Shown one piece after another: positions 9,045 to 17,331 of a stretch of DNA of 64,000 nt. Numbering within the stretch: the first letter of the stretch is position 1; every line of letters starts with the position of its first letter. Source of the stretch: Mumia sp050632745 (GTDB taxonomy: Bacteria > Actinomycetota > Actinomycetes > Propionibacteriales > Nocardioidaceae); NCBI RefSeq assembly GCF_050632745.1, contig NZ_JBODSD010000002.1:248001-312000 (forward strand), read 5' to 3'. A model generated the notes under the pieces. The model was not told the DNA's origin, did not search any database, and saw only the letters and a program-made list of their open reading frames with translations. Both the position numbers and the translations under genes were made by a program.

Positions 9045-11125
9045 GGCAGGTCCTCCTGCTCGAGGGTGTCCCACGCGGTGACGACGGGCGCGGTCCCGGC
9101 GGCGAGCCACGTGGCGAGCTGGTCGGTGGCGTGCACGTCGTCCGGATCGCCCGCCGCGCCGAACGGGACACCCCACCGGCTCGCGTCGCGGTCGGACAGG
9201 TCCCAGATCCAGCGGGCGACGGAGCCGCGCCAGCAGACGTCGCTCACTCCCGGGGTGCTGGCGGCGGCTCGGACGGTGTCGGTGTCGCCGGAGAGCGCAG
9301 CCGGCTCGAGCGGGGCGAAGGCCGCACCGGGGACCCCGGCCAGGACCCGGACGGGGTCGAGCCGGTGGGTGTCGCCCCACGTGCGGGCAGCGGGACTCTG
9401 CGCGACGTCCTCCAGCGCGGCGCGGGCGAGGACCGGGGCGTCGATGGCGACGCCGACCGCGGCCCCCTGCTCGCCGAGCAGGGCGAGAAGCCCGTCCCCG
9501 ACCCTCGCGCGGACGTCGAACCACGGCGCGAACACGGCATCCATCCCGTGAGGCTCGTGCAAGGGCGCGAGGGCCGGGATCGCGGCGACCCGGGTGACGA
9601 GGGCGCTTCGCCACGCCGCGTACGCGGCTGCCTCGACGCTGTCGGCGTCCATGCACCGGTCCCAGGCGTGCAGCCGTCGCACGATCGCGCGCGCGGCAGG
9701 CGAGAGGCCGGTGTTCGTCGCGTCGGGGAGGTGGCGCGCGAGCAGCTGCTCGGCGCCGAGCGAGAGCGTGTCCGCATGGACGTCGTGCAGGTCGGCGACG
9801 GCGAGCGTCCGCTCACCCCGGACGAGGTCGGCGAGTCTCGCCCGGATCCGCGTCGCCCGGTGCGGTGGCGCGTAGGCGTAGCCGAACGCCCGGGTCGGCT
9901 CGTCCGGCCTCTCGTTCGCGTCGACGGCGAACGCGTCCACCGGCTGGGCGTCGGGCAGCGTGCGCCACCCGACGTCCGCGGCGTCGGCACTCCACGCGTC
10001 GCGGGGAAGGCGGCGGGCAGCAGCCCCGGTGTCCGGGACGCGCCCGACGGTGAGCCTGAGGACCGTGCCGCCGCGATCGGCCACGAGCAGGCGGTTGACA
10101 GGGTCGACCCACCGGCCGAAGGCCTCCGCCACGTCCTCGGCGCTGCGGGCCTGCAGCAACGGGCGGATCGCGGCGGCGCCGAGGTCCGTGGCCGCGCGCG
10201 CCGGGAAGCGCGCCGAGTACGCCGTCGTCTCGGTCCCGGGTGCGGGCAGGGCGACGAGACCCGAGACGACGACGCCGCGCGCGGTCTCGACCCACGGCAC
10301 GGCGACCGCGCCGGAGTCGCGTACCCGCAGGTCCTCCGTCCCGCAGGACGCCGGCTCCCAGCCGGACGCGCCGTACGCCTCCACCCCGCCGCCCTCGGTC
10401 CCGCGCAGCCGCTCGCGGAACACGTCGACGTGGTGCGCCATCGCGTTGGTGATGCCCCAGGCGACGGAGCCCGCGTGCCCGAAGTGCGCGACGCCGGGCA
10501 CGCCGGGGAACGCGAGCCCCACGACGTCGACGCCAGGACAGGCCAGGCGGACCTGCTGGTAGACGCCGGGGATCTCGATCACGCGGTGCGGGTCCCCGGC
10601 GAGGATCGGCAGACCCGTACCGGTCCGTGAGCCGTGCACCGCCCACGCGTTGCTGCCGGAGCCACCGGCGTCGGCCCGGAACAGGTCGACGACGGCGTCG
10701 CCGTAGGCGGGTCCGAGCGAACGGTGCACGTGCTCGCGCCAGAGCAGCGCCGGCAGGTCGGAGAAGAGCGCATGGGCGACGTGCAGGATGCCCAGCGGCG
10801 CCCAGTCCGGCCAGTCGGCCTCCGGAAGCACCGCGTTCACCCCCGCCACGTACGCCGCGACGAGCTCCCGGTCGTCCTCCTCCAGGGCGTCGTACGCGCG
10901 TCGCGCGGTGTCGGCGAGGCGCGCACCGCGGGCAAAGCGGTCCCACGCGACGCCGGGCTCCCCGACGCGCTCGGCCAGCCGCCCTTCGGTCCGCCAGTGC
11001 TCGACCTGGATCTGCCCTCCCCGGTCGTGCGCGGTCACCCTGCCTTGCGCCTCGGCCAGCTCCACGAGGGAGCCCGCACGCACATGGGGCACGCCGTAGG
11101 CGTCGCGAAACAGCTGGGCCGTCAT
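9041..11125 (-). CDS. Penicillin acylase family Ntn hydrolase in siderophore operon
   Basis: A 694-residue S45-family acylase precursor. It begins directly with MTAQLFRDAYGVPHVRA, the RDxxGVPH block that in secreted homologues follows a signal peptide. The alpha chain should end before the nucleophile Ser158 in GGSGSNAWAV, which becomes the beta-chain N-terminus after self-cleavage; GDPHR (177-181) and GHAGSVAWGITNAMA follow as expected. Secreted relatives include penicillin G acylase and PvdQ, which deacylates a pyoverdine precursor. No export signal is seen, so this one looks cytoplasmic. Both ends overlap neighbours by four bases inside the des operon, so a role in siderophore acyl editing or aryl/acyl attachment is likely, but the reaction is inferred. 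Confidence 0.85.
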   Translation of the reverse strand: MTAQLFRDAYGVPHVRAGSLVELAEAQGRVTAHDRGGQIQVEHWRTEGRLAERVGEPGVAWDRFARGARLADTARRAYDALEEDDRELVAAYVAGVNAVLPEADWPDWAPLGILHVAHALFSDLPALLWREHVHRSLGPAYGDAVVDLFRADAGGSGSNAWAVHGSRTGTGLPILAGDPHRVIEIPGVYQQVRLACPGVDVVGLAFPGVPGVAHFGHAGSVAWGITNAMAHHVDVFRERLRGTEGGGVEAYGASGWEPASCGTEDLRVRDSGAVAVPWVETARGVVVSGLVALPAPGTETTAYSARFPARAATDLGAAAIRPLLQARSAEDVAEAFGRWVDPVNRLLVADRGGTVLRLTVGRVPDTGAAARRLPRDAWSADAADVGWRTLPDAQPVDAFAVDANERPDEPTRAFGYAYAPPHRATRIRARLADLVRGERTLAVADLHDVHADTLSLGAEQLLARHLPDATNTGLSPAARAIVRRLHAWDRCMDADSVEAAAYAAWRSALVTRVAAIPALAPLHEPHGMDAVFAPWFDVRARVGDGLLALLGEQGAAVGVAIDAPVLARAALEDVAQSPAARTWGDTHRLDPVRVLAGVPGAAFAPLEPAALSGDTDTVRAAASTPGVSDVCWRGSVARWIWDLSDRDASRWGVPFGAAGDPDDVHATDQLATWLAAGTAPVVTAWDTLEQEDLP

Positions 11126-12888
11126 GCCGGCACCGCCACGGCGCTGCGCGCGATCGGGTTCGCGAGCGTGCCGGCGTAGATCAGCGACCCCGACTGGCTC
11201 GCGAGGTCGACCATGTGGAGCGTGTTGCGCAGCTGGAGCCGGTTGAGGCACGAGTGGGCGAAGCGGTCGACGCGCAGGTCCACGCGCGACGACAGCCCCG
11301 GATGCTCGGCCGCGTGCTGGTCGACGCACGCCGCCACGAGCGCCCAGAACCGGTCCTCGTCGAGGACGCCGTCGACGTGCAGGATGCCGGCGAGATGACG
11401 CAGCACGCCGTCGAAGACGTCGGTGAACACCGCGAGCGCCTGCTCGGCGGCGTCGACCGGCTGCCGGATCCGGGCGACCTCGTCGGGGAGGTCACGCTCG
11501 CGGAGGACCGCCACCTCCTCCCCCACGTCCTTCATGAGCACGCGTCGCGGCACGTGGTCGGCGAGGACGAGGATCACGTTCTCACCATGCGGCATGAACG
11601 CGAGGTCGTGCACGAGGAGGCAGTGGACGACCGGGCGCAGGTAGGCGTGGAGGTACTGCGCGACCCACGCCTCGGCCCCGACACCGGACGCCCGGATCAG
11701 CGCCGACGCGTACGCGGCTCCGTCGTGGTCTCGGTGCAGCAGGGACGCCATCGTCGCGAGGCGCTCGTCCGTGCCGATCCGGGTCACCGGGCTCTCCCGC
11801 CACAGCGCCGCGACCATCTTGCGCTGCGCCGAGGGCGCCGGTGCGCGGTGGTAGACGTCTCCCGTGTAGCCGATCGACGCCCGCTCGCGCAGCACCTCGA
11901 AGCCGCACGCACCGAGCGTGGGGTCGGCGGCGACGAGAGCCGCGACCCAGTCGTTGATGGCCGGGGTGTGCCGCATGTAGGCCGGGGAGAGTCCGCGGAG
12001 GAAGCCCATGTTCTGGATCGCCAGCGCCGTCTTGACGTAGTGGCGGTCCGGCCGCGAGAGGTTGAGCATCGTCCGGATCGACTGCTGCGCCTGGTACGCG
12101 TCCGCGCCCCGCCCGAGCGGGACCAGGTCGCGCCGCGCCACGTCGGGAGCGAAGGTCACGGCCAGCCGGGTGTCCCACTGCCACGGGTGCACGGGCAGGA
12201 GCCGGTACGCCGCGGGGTCGAGCCCGACGTCGTCGAGGACGCCTCCGAAGCGGTCCCGCTCCGACGCGTCGAGCTCACCCTCGTACAGGGCGGCCTCGTC
12301 CAGCCCGGCGCCGAGCGCGAGGTGGGTGAGGTCGCGACGGGCGGCGACCCACTGCAGCGAGAAGGGGCGACCGACCTCGGGCGCGTACCGGCGGTACGCG
12401 TCGAGCCCGAACCCGAGGCGTCCGTTGTTCGCGACGAACCCGGGGTGCCCCTCGGTCATCGCGGCCTCGACCGTCGGGAGGTCCGCGGAGAGCAGCTCGT
12501 GCGCGGTCGGCCCGCCCTGGTCGACCTTGTACGCCGCCGCCGCGAGCGTGGCGGCGATCTCCTCCAGGTACGTCGCGAGGAGGTGGTCCGGGATCTCGAG
12601 CAGCGGCTGGAGCTCGAGGACCAGCTCCGACGCGTCGAGGTCGCACGGCTCCCCGTCGACCGTCCGGCTCAGGGACGACTCGTCGAGCACCCAGTGCTCG
12701 AGGCGCAGACGGAGGGCGCGGAAGCGGTAGACGGCCTCGTCGCCGAGGACGACCTGGAACCAGCCGTCGCCGACGTCGACCGGTGCGAGGAGCCGCTCGT
12801 GGGCGAACTCCGCGAGCGCCTTGGCGACGAGGTGGCGCTGCGCCCGCGCCATGGTGCAGGGGCGCAGGTGGGCGGCGTCGAGCGTCAT
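11122..12888 (-). CDS. desD: Desferrioxamine-type siderophore synthetase DesD (IucA/IucC family)
   Basis: A 588-residue NRPS-independent siderophore synthetase. Such enzymes use ATP to join N-hydroxy-N-succinylcadaverine units and close the ring. Family blocks are present: GHPGFVANNGRLGFG (about 185-200), LLPVHPWQWDTRL, YHVKTAL-like RHYVKTALAIQNMGF with the nucleotide-binding basic residues, and HGENVILV followed by KDVGEE near the C-terminus. The ATG at 12888 overlaps the desC stop as ATGA; an upstream extension would run into desC and lacks a ribosome site. It is the fourth gene of the six-gene operon, with the acylase starting in its stop codon. Confidence 0.92.
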   Translation of the reverse strand: MTLDAAHLRPCTMARAQRHLVAKALAEFAHERLLAPVDVGDGWFQVVLGDEAVYRFRALRLRLEHWVLDESSLSRTVDGEPCDLDASELVLELQPLLEIPDHLLATYLEEIAATLAAAAYKVDQGGPTAHELLSADLPTVEAAMTEGHPGFVANNGRLGFGLDAYRRYAPEVGRPFSLQWVAARRDLTHLALGAGLDEAALYEGELDASERDRFGGVLDDVGLDPAAYRLLPVHPWQWDTRLAVTFAPDVARRDLVPLGRGADAYQAQQSIRTMLNLSRPDRHYVKTALAIQNMGFLRGLSPAYMRHTPAINDWVAALVAADPTLGACGFEVLRERASIGYTGDVYHRAPAPSAQRKMVAALWRESPVTRIGTDERLATMASLLHRDHDGAAYASALIRASGVGAEAWVAQYLHAYLRPVVHCLLVHDLAFMPHGENVILVLADHVPRRVLMKDVGEEVAVLRERDLPDEVARIRQPVDAAEQALAVFTDVFDGVLRHLAGILHVDGVLDEDRFWALVAACVDQHAAEHPGLSSRVDLRVDRFAHSCLNRLQLRNTLHMVDLASQSGSLIYAGTLANPIARSAVAVPA

Positions 12889-13469
12889 CGGGCTCCTCCT
12901 CCGAGTCGGCTGCGGGCGAAGTCGACGCGCGTGCACACCGACAGCCGTGCGACCTTGTCGCCGAGCGGGACGTCCCGCAGGACCGAGAACCCGGCGTCGG
13001 CGTTCTTGCGGGCGATCGCGTCGTTGCGGACGTCCGGCTCGACCACGACGCGCTCGGCGCCGAGAGCGTCGAAGCAGAGACGCATCACGGCCGTCATGAC
13101 CGCGTCGGTGAGGCCGTGCCGGCGTCGCTCACCCGGTGCGGCGACGAGCACGTGCATCCCGAGATCACCCGGCTGCGCGCCGTAGACCTCGGTGAGCAGC
13201 ACGTGCGCCGGGTCGTACGTCTCGGCGAAGAAGGTCGGCGTTCCGTCGACCGACCCGAGCCACGCGTCCTGGTACGGGTCACCGTCGACGCCCTCGAGGT
13301 AGGCCTCCACCTGGGCGACGTCGAGACCGCCCATCTGCCAGAACGCGGCGTGCGGGTCGGCGAGCCAGCGCTGCACCCGCGCGGCGTCGCGTTCGGGGAC
13401 CACCCGGTCGAACGCGATCTCGCCCACGGCGCTCGGCGTCACGAAGGGCGGCGCCGTCCGCGCCGTCAT
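12885..13469 (-). CDS. desC: N-hydroxycadaverine acyltransferase DesC
   Basis: A 194-residue GNAT-fold enzyme expected to transfer acetyl or succinyl from CoA to N-hydroxycadaverine. The sequence has the IucB/DesC layout: HAAFWQMGG near residue 45, DAWLGSVDG, an ETYDPAH block, GDLGMHVLVAAPGERRRHGL forming the acyl-CoA site, and RVVVEPDVRND followed by GDKVARL. It sits between desB and desD with four-base overlaps on both sides. The paralogue at the operon end may handle a different acyl donor. Confidence 0.88.
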   Translation of the reverse strand: MTARTAPPFVTPSAVGEIAFDRVVPERDAARVQRWLADPHAAFWQMGGLDVAQVEAYLEGVDGDPYQDAWLGSVDGTPTFFAETYDPAHVLLTEVYGAQPGDLGMHVLVAAPGERRRHGLTDAVMTAVMRLCFDALGAERVVVEPDVRNDAIARKNADAGFSVLRDVPLGDKVARLSVCTRVDFARSRLGGGAR

Positions 13470-14788
13470 CGGACGCTCACCTGCTCGCGGGTCCGACGTC
13501 GTACGCGCTCGGCACCGGCAGGCACGCCGAACTCCTGGAAGGCGATGCGACGCTCGATCGGATAGACCTCCCGGCCGGTGACCGCCGCCAGGATCGTGGA
13601 GGAGCGCCACGCCCCGAACCCGAGGTCGGGCGCGGTGAGGCCGTGCGTGTGCTCCTCGCCGTTCTGGACGAAGACACGGCGCCGGTCGCCGTCGACGGCG
13701 TAGTCGCGGCCGACGGCGAACCGGCCGAGCTCGTCGAACGCGAGCAGGTGCCGGATCGGCTCGACGCACTCGGGCACCGACGCGGCGTACCCGGTGGCGA
13801 GGACCAGCCGCTCCGTGCGGCGCTCGTACTCCTCGCCGAGCTGGTCGTGGCGCAGGCGCAGGACATACTCCTCGCCGGTCCACCTCGCGTCGACCAGCGC
13901 CGTGTCCGTGAGCAGGCTGGTCGGGACCGGCCCGTCGACGCTCCTGCGGTAGAGCGTGTCGTAGATGTCGTCCACGAGGTCGCCGCTGATGCCCTTGTAG
14001 AGACCCCGCTGCTCGCGGCCGAGCAGCTGACGCAGCTCCAGCGGCAGCGCGTGGAAGTGGTCGGTGTACTCCGGCGACGTCATCTCGAGGGTGAGCTTCG
14101 TGTACTCCATCGGGAAGAACCGCGGCGAGCGCGTGACCCAGTCGAGCCGGTACGTGTCGGGGTGCGCGTCCTCGAGCAGGTCGCGGTAGATCTCGGCGGC
14201 GGACTGCCCGCTCCCGACGATCGTGACCGCGCGGGAGCCGCGCAGCGCGTCGCGGTGGCGGAGGTAGTCGGCGCTGTGCAGCCACGGACCGTCCAGGCCG
14301 TGCGCCGCTGCCGGCACCGTGGGGCGGGTGCCGGTGCCGAGGACGACGTGACGGGTGCGGTAGGTCTCGACGCTCCCGTCGGCGAGACGCGCCCGGACGA
14401 CGTACGTGTCGTCGCGAGGATCGTGCTCCACGGCCTCGACGCGTCGGCCCCACCGCAGGGTGTCGAGCCGGTCGGCCGCCCACCGGCAGTACGCGTCGTA
14501 CTCGGCGCGCAGCGGGTAGAAGCTCTCCCGGATGTAGAACGGGTAGAGCCGCCCGGACTCCTTGAGGAAGCTCAGGAACGAGTGCCGCGACGTCGGGTCG
14601 GCCATCGTCACCAGGTCGGCGAGGAACGGGACCTGGATCGTCGACCCCTCGATCATCATGCCGGGGTGCCAGCGGAACTCCGGGGACTCGTCGAGGAACA
14701 CGGCCGCCACCTCGTCGAGCGGATCGGCGAGGCAGGCGAGCCCGAGGTTGAACGGGCCGATCCCGATGCCGAGCAGGTCGTACGTCAT
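13466..14788 (-). CDS. desB: Cadaverine N-monooxygenase DesB (lysine N6-hydroxylase family)
   Basis: A 440-residue flavin-dependent N-hydroxylating monooxygenase. MTYDLLGIGIGPFNLGLA carries the FAD-binding GxGxxN at the N-terminus; WHPGMMIEGSTIQVPFLADL is the typical substrate-side segment; VTIVGSGQSAAEIYRDLL is the NADPH-binding motif in the middle; and VLATGYAASVP is the ATGY element near the C-terminus. It should use O2 and NADPH to hydroxylate one amine of cadaverine. The start at 14788 overlaps the desA stop as ATGA and its stop overlaps the desC start, giving tightly coupled translation. Confidence 0.92.
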   Translation of the reverse strand: MTYDLLGIGIGPFNLGLACLADPLDEVAAVFLDESPEFRWHPGMMIEGSTIQVPFLADLVTMADPTSRHSFLSFLKESGRLYPFYIRESFYPLRAEYDAYCRWAADRLDTLRWGRRVEAVEHDPRDDTYVVRARLADGSVETYRTRHVVLGTGTRPTVPAAAHGLDGPWLHSADYLRHRDALRGSRAVTIVGSGQSAAEIYRDLLEDAHPDTYRLDWVTRSPRFFPMEYTKLTLEMTSPEYTDHFHALPLELRQLLGREQRGLYKGISGDLVDDIYDTLYRRSVDGPVPTSLLTDTALVDARWTGEEYVLRLRHDQLGEEYERRTERLVLATGYAASVPECVEPIRHLLAFDELGRFAVGRDYAVDGDRRRVFVQNGEEHTHGLTAPDLGFGAWRSSTILAAVTGREVYPIERRIAFQEFGVPAGAERVRRRTREQVSVR

Positions 14789-16311
14789 CGCGCCACCTCC
14801 ACGCCCTCGCGCAGCCTCCAGGCGTCGAGCGAGGGCTCCACCCGCGGTGCGGGCCGGCGCAGCGTCCCGAGCCCTCGCTCCCCCTCCTCCTTCACCACGG
14901 CGAGCACGCCCCTGACGTCCTGCACCGTCGCGTCCGGGTTGAGCAGCGTGAGCTTGAGGCAGGGCCGTCCGTCGACGACGGTCTTGGCGACCATCGCGCG
15001 CCCCGAGGCGAGCATCGCGGCGCGGATCATCGGTACGAGCCGGTCCGTCTCGGCGTCGGAGACGCCGTGCGGCTGGTAGCGGAACAGCACCGTGCTGAGA
15101 TCCGTCCGCGCGAGCAGGCGCAGGTCGGGGTCGTCCTCGACGACGCGGTGCACGTCGACGGCGAGGTCGAGCACGCGGTCGAACAGCGCCCCGATGCCGT
15201 CCGCCCCGAGTGCGCGGAGCGTCGCCCACAGCTTCAGCGCGTCGAACCGGCGCGTCGTCTGGAGGGAGTGGTCGACCTGGTTGGGCTCGTCGGCGCCGTC
15301 AGGGTTGAGGTAGTCGGCGTGCCAGCCCGACCGCTCGAGGTCGGCGGGGTCGCGGACGACCAGCGCGCTCGAGGAGACGGGCTGGAAGAAGCTCTTGTGG
15401 AAGTCGACGGTCACCGAGCGTGCGCGCTCGATCCCGTCGAGGAGGTGCCGTCGAGTCGGGGAGACCAGCAGGCCGCACCCGTACGCGGCGTCGACGTGCA
15501 GCCACGCCCCGTGGCGGTCGCAGGCGTCGGCCACCGCGACGAGCGGGTCGACGCACCCGCGGTCGGTCGTGCCGGCCGTCGCGACGACGGCCATCGGGAT
15601 CCGGTCTGTGCGCTCGACGACGTCCAGCGTCGTGCGCAGTGCGGCGGCGTCCATACGCCCGTCGGCGTCGGTGGGGACCGCGACGACGGCGTCCTGTCCC
15701 AGACCGAGCAGGAGCGCGGACTTCTGCACGCTGAAGTGGCTGCTCTCGGTCGCCACGACGAGCATCCGCTGCTGGAGGGCCGACCGCTCCGCGCCCGTCG
15801 GGACGCCGGTGCCGTGGACGGCGAGCGCGTGCTCGCGTGCGAGGAACAGGGCGTGCAGGTTGGACTGGGTCCCTCCGGAGGTGAAGATGCCGTCCCCGTG
15901 TGCGAAGCCGATACGCCCCGCCGTCCACGCGACCAGGCGGCGCTCCATGAAGGTGCCGATCGTCGACTGGTCGTAGGTGTCGACCGAGGTGTTCACCGCG
16001 GCGAGGACCGCCTCCGCGGCGACCGCCGGGATCGCGACGGGACAGTTGAGGTGTGCGGCGTAGGACGGATGGTGGAACCAGACCGCGTTGTCGACGAACA
16101 TCGTGTCGATCTCACGCAGCGCGGCGGCGTCCCCCACCGGCTCGGCGTCGAGGTCGACGGCGTCCACGAGCCGCTCGAGCACGTCGCGAGGTCTCCCGGA
16201 GAAGGGTGTCGTGCGGGAGCCGACACGCTCGGCCAGGCGGTCGACGACCTCGTGGAGGGTGTCGGCGTAGTGTGCGGTGGTGCCGTTCGTCAGCAGGGGC
16301 GACGGGGTCAT
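14785..16311 (-). CDS. desA: Lysine decarboxylase DesA (PLP group II decarboxylase)
   Basis: First gene of the siderophore operon: a 508-residue PLP enzyme that decarboxylates L-lysine to cadaverine. The group II fold is clear from HPSYAAHLNCP, FTSGGTQSNLHAL, HVDAAYGCG with the pyridine-binding Asp273, and VDFHKSFFQPVSSS with the Schiff-base Lys306. DADC/siderophore-type decarboxylases share this layout with glutamate and aromatic amino acid decarboxylases, and the context selects lysine. ATG 16311 has GAGGAG seven bases upstream. Two overlapping iron boxes 61-84 bases upstream of the start imply repression by an iron-loaded DtxR/IdeR/DmdR regulator. Confidence 0.9.
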   Translation of the reverse strand: MTPSPLLTNGTTAHYADTLHEVVDRLAERVGSRTTPFSGRPRDVLERLVDAVDLDAEPVGDAAALREIDTMFVDNAVWFHHPSYAAHLNCPVAIPAVAAEAVLAAVNTSVDTYDQSTIGTFMERRLVAWTAGRIGFAHGDGIFTSGGTQSNLHALFLAREHALAVHGTGVPTGAERSALQQRMLVVATESSHFSVQKSALLLGLGQDAVVAVPTDADGRMDAAALRTTLDVVERTDRIPMAVVATAGTTDRGCVDPLVAVADACDRHGAWLHVDAAYGCGLLVSPTRRHLLDGIERARSVTVDFHKSFFQPVSSSALVVRDPADLERSGWHADYLNPDGADEPNQVDHSLQTTRRFDALKLWATLRALGADGIGALFDRVLDLAVDVHRVVEDDPDLRLLARTDLSTVLFRYQPHGVSDAETDRLVPMIRAAMLASGRAMVAKTVVDGRPCLKLTLLNPDATVQDVRGVLAVVKEEGERGLGTLRRPAPRVEPSLDAWRLREGVEVAR

Positions 16312-16371
16312 GCGGGCTCCTCGTGGCGGTCGGGTACGACGTCGGTCCGGGCGGCATGAAGGGCTCTTCAC

Positions 16372-16395
16372 TTAGGTTTGGCTTGCCTAACCTAA
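16372..16395. promoter_or_regulatory. Two overlapping iron boxes (DtxR/IdeR-type operator)
   Basis: Against the 19-base consensus TTAGGTTAGGCTAACCTAA, positions 16372-16390 match 16 of 19 and positions 16377-16395 match 15 of 19. The two frames are offset by five bases, the arrangement that lets two repressor dimers bind opposite faces of one site. It lies between divergent desA and kynA, closer to desA. Confidence 0.88.
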
Positions 16396-16450
16396 CGCAG
16401 ACCGGGGTTCGCCTGTCCGTGTCCTCGGTCACATCGCATACGGTGACGGG

Positions 16451-17329
16451 GTGAGTCCCGAAGAGACGCCGCCGCACGGCGTGCACGCGAACACCCGCAC
16501 GGTCGAACAGGGCGTCGTCACCGACTTCTCGGACCGCATGAGCTACGGCGGCTACCTCGACCTCGACACGCTGCTCTCGGCGCAGCGGCCGATCAGCCGA
16601 CCCGAGCACCACGACGAGCTGCTCTTCATCGTCCAGCACCAGACCACGGAGCTCTGGCTCAAGCTCGTGCTGCACGAGCTGGAGAGCGCCTGCGCCCTCC
16701 TCCGCGCGGACGAGCTGGGCCCGGCTCTCAAGCGCATCGCCCGCGTCAAGCACGTGCAGCGGACGCTCGCGGAGCAGTGGTCGGTGCTCGCGACGCTGAC
16801 ACCCACCGAGTACGCGCAGTTCCGCGGGGTCCTCGGCAACGCGAGCGGGTTCCAGTCGTACCAGTACCGCGCCGTCGAGTTCGTCCTCGGCAACAAGAAC
16901 GCCGCGATGCTCACGGTGTTCGACGCCGAGCCCGCGCACCGGGAGATGCTGCGGGAGGTCTTGGAGGCGCCGAGCCTGTACGACGAGTTCCTCCGCTACC
17001 TCGCTCGTGCCGGGTACGGGATCCCGGCGGACGTGCTCGACCGCGACGTGACGAAGGCGTGGACGTTCCACCCCGCCCTGGTGCCGGTCTTCACCGGGAT
17101 CTACTCGGCCGCCGAGGAGAACTGGTCGGCGTACGAGACCTGCGAGGAGCTCGTCGACCTCGAGGACAACTTCCAGCTCTGGCGGTTCCGCCACCTCAAG
17201 ACCGTGTCCCGCATCATCGGCAGCAAGCGTGGGACGGGCGGCTCGAGCGGCGTCCCGTTCCTCCAGCGCGCACTCGAGCTCACGTTCTTCCCCGAGCTGT
17301 TCGCCGTCCGGACCGAGATCGGCAGCTGA
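16451..17329 (+). CDS. kynA: Tryptophan 2,3-dioxygenase
   Basis: Haem enzyme that opens the indole ring of L-tryptophan with O2 to give N-formylkynurenine. The 292-residue length suits the bacterial family. The signature RPEHHDELLFIVQHQTTELW (about 50-69) includes the active-site His54; YAQFRGVLGNASGFQSYQYR follows; and FRHLKTVSRIIGSKRGTGG near the C-terminus contains the proximal haem histidine and the substrate loop. The GTG at 16451 is used. The gene is divergent from desA, and the iron box lies 56 bases upstream, so iron could also affect this haem-dependent step. It is followed two bases later by an amidohydrolase gene. Confidence 0.93.
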   Translation: MSPEETPPHGVHANTRTVEQGVVTDFSDRMSYGGYLDLDTLLSAQRPISRPEHHDELLFIVQHQTTELWLKLVLHELESACALLRADELGPALKRIARVKHVQRTLAEQWSVLATLTPTEYAQFRGVLGNASGFQSYQYRAVEFVLGNKNAAMLTVFDAEPAHREMLREVLEAPSLYDEFLRYLARAGYGIPADVLDRDVTKAWTFHPALVPVFTGIYSAAEENWSAYETCEELVDLEDNFQLWRFRHLKTVSRIIGSKRGTGGSSGVPFLQRALELTFFPELFAVRTEIGS

Positions 17330-17331
17330 GC

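Noticed and set aside
10627..13185. An 852-codon forward open frame opposite the acylase and desD
   Set aside because: Arg/Pro-rich shadow of genes with conserved family blocks and coupled starts on the other strand.
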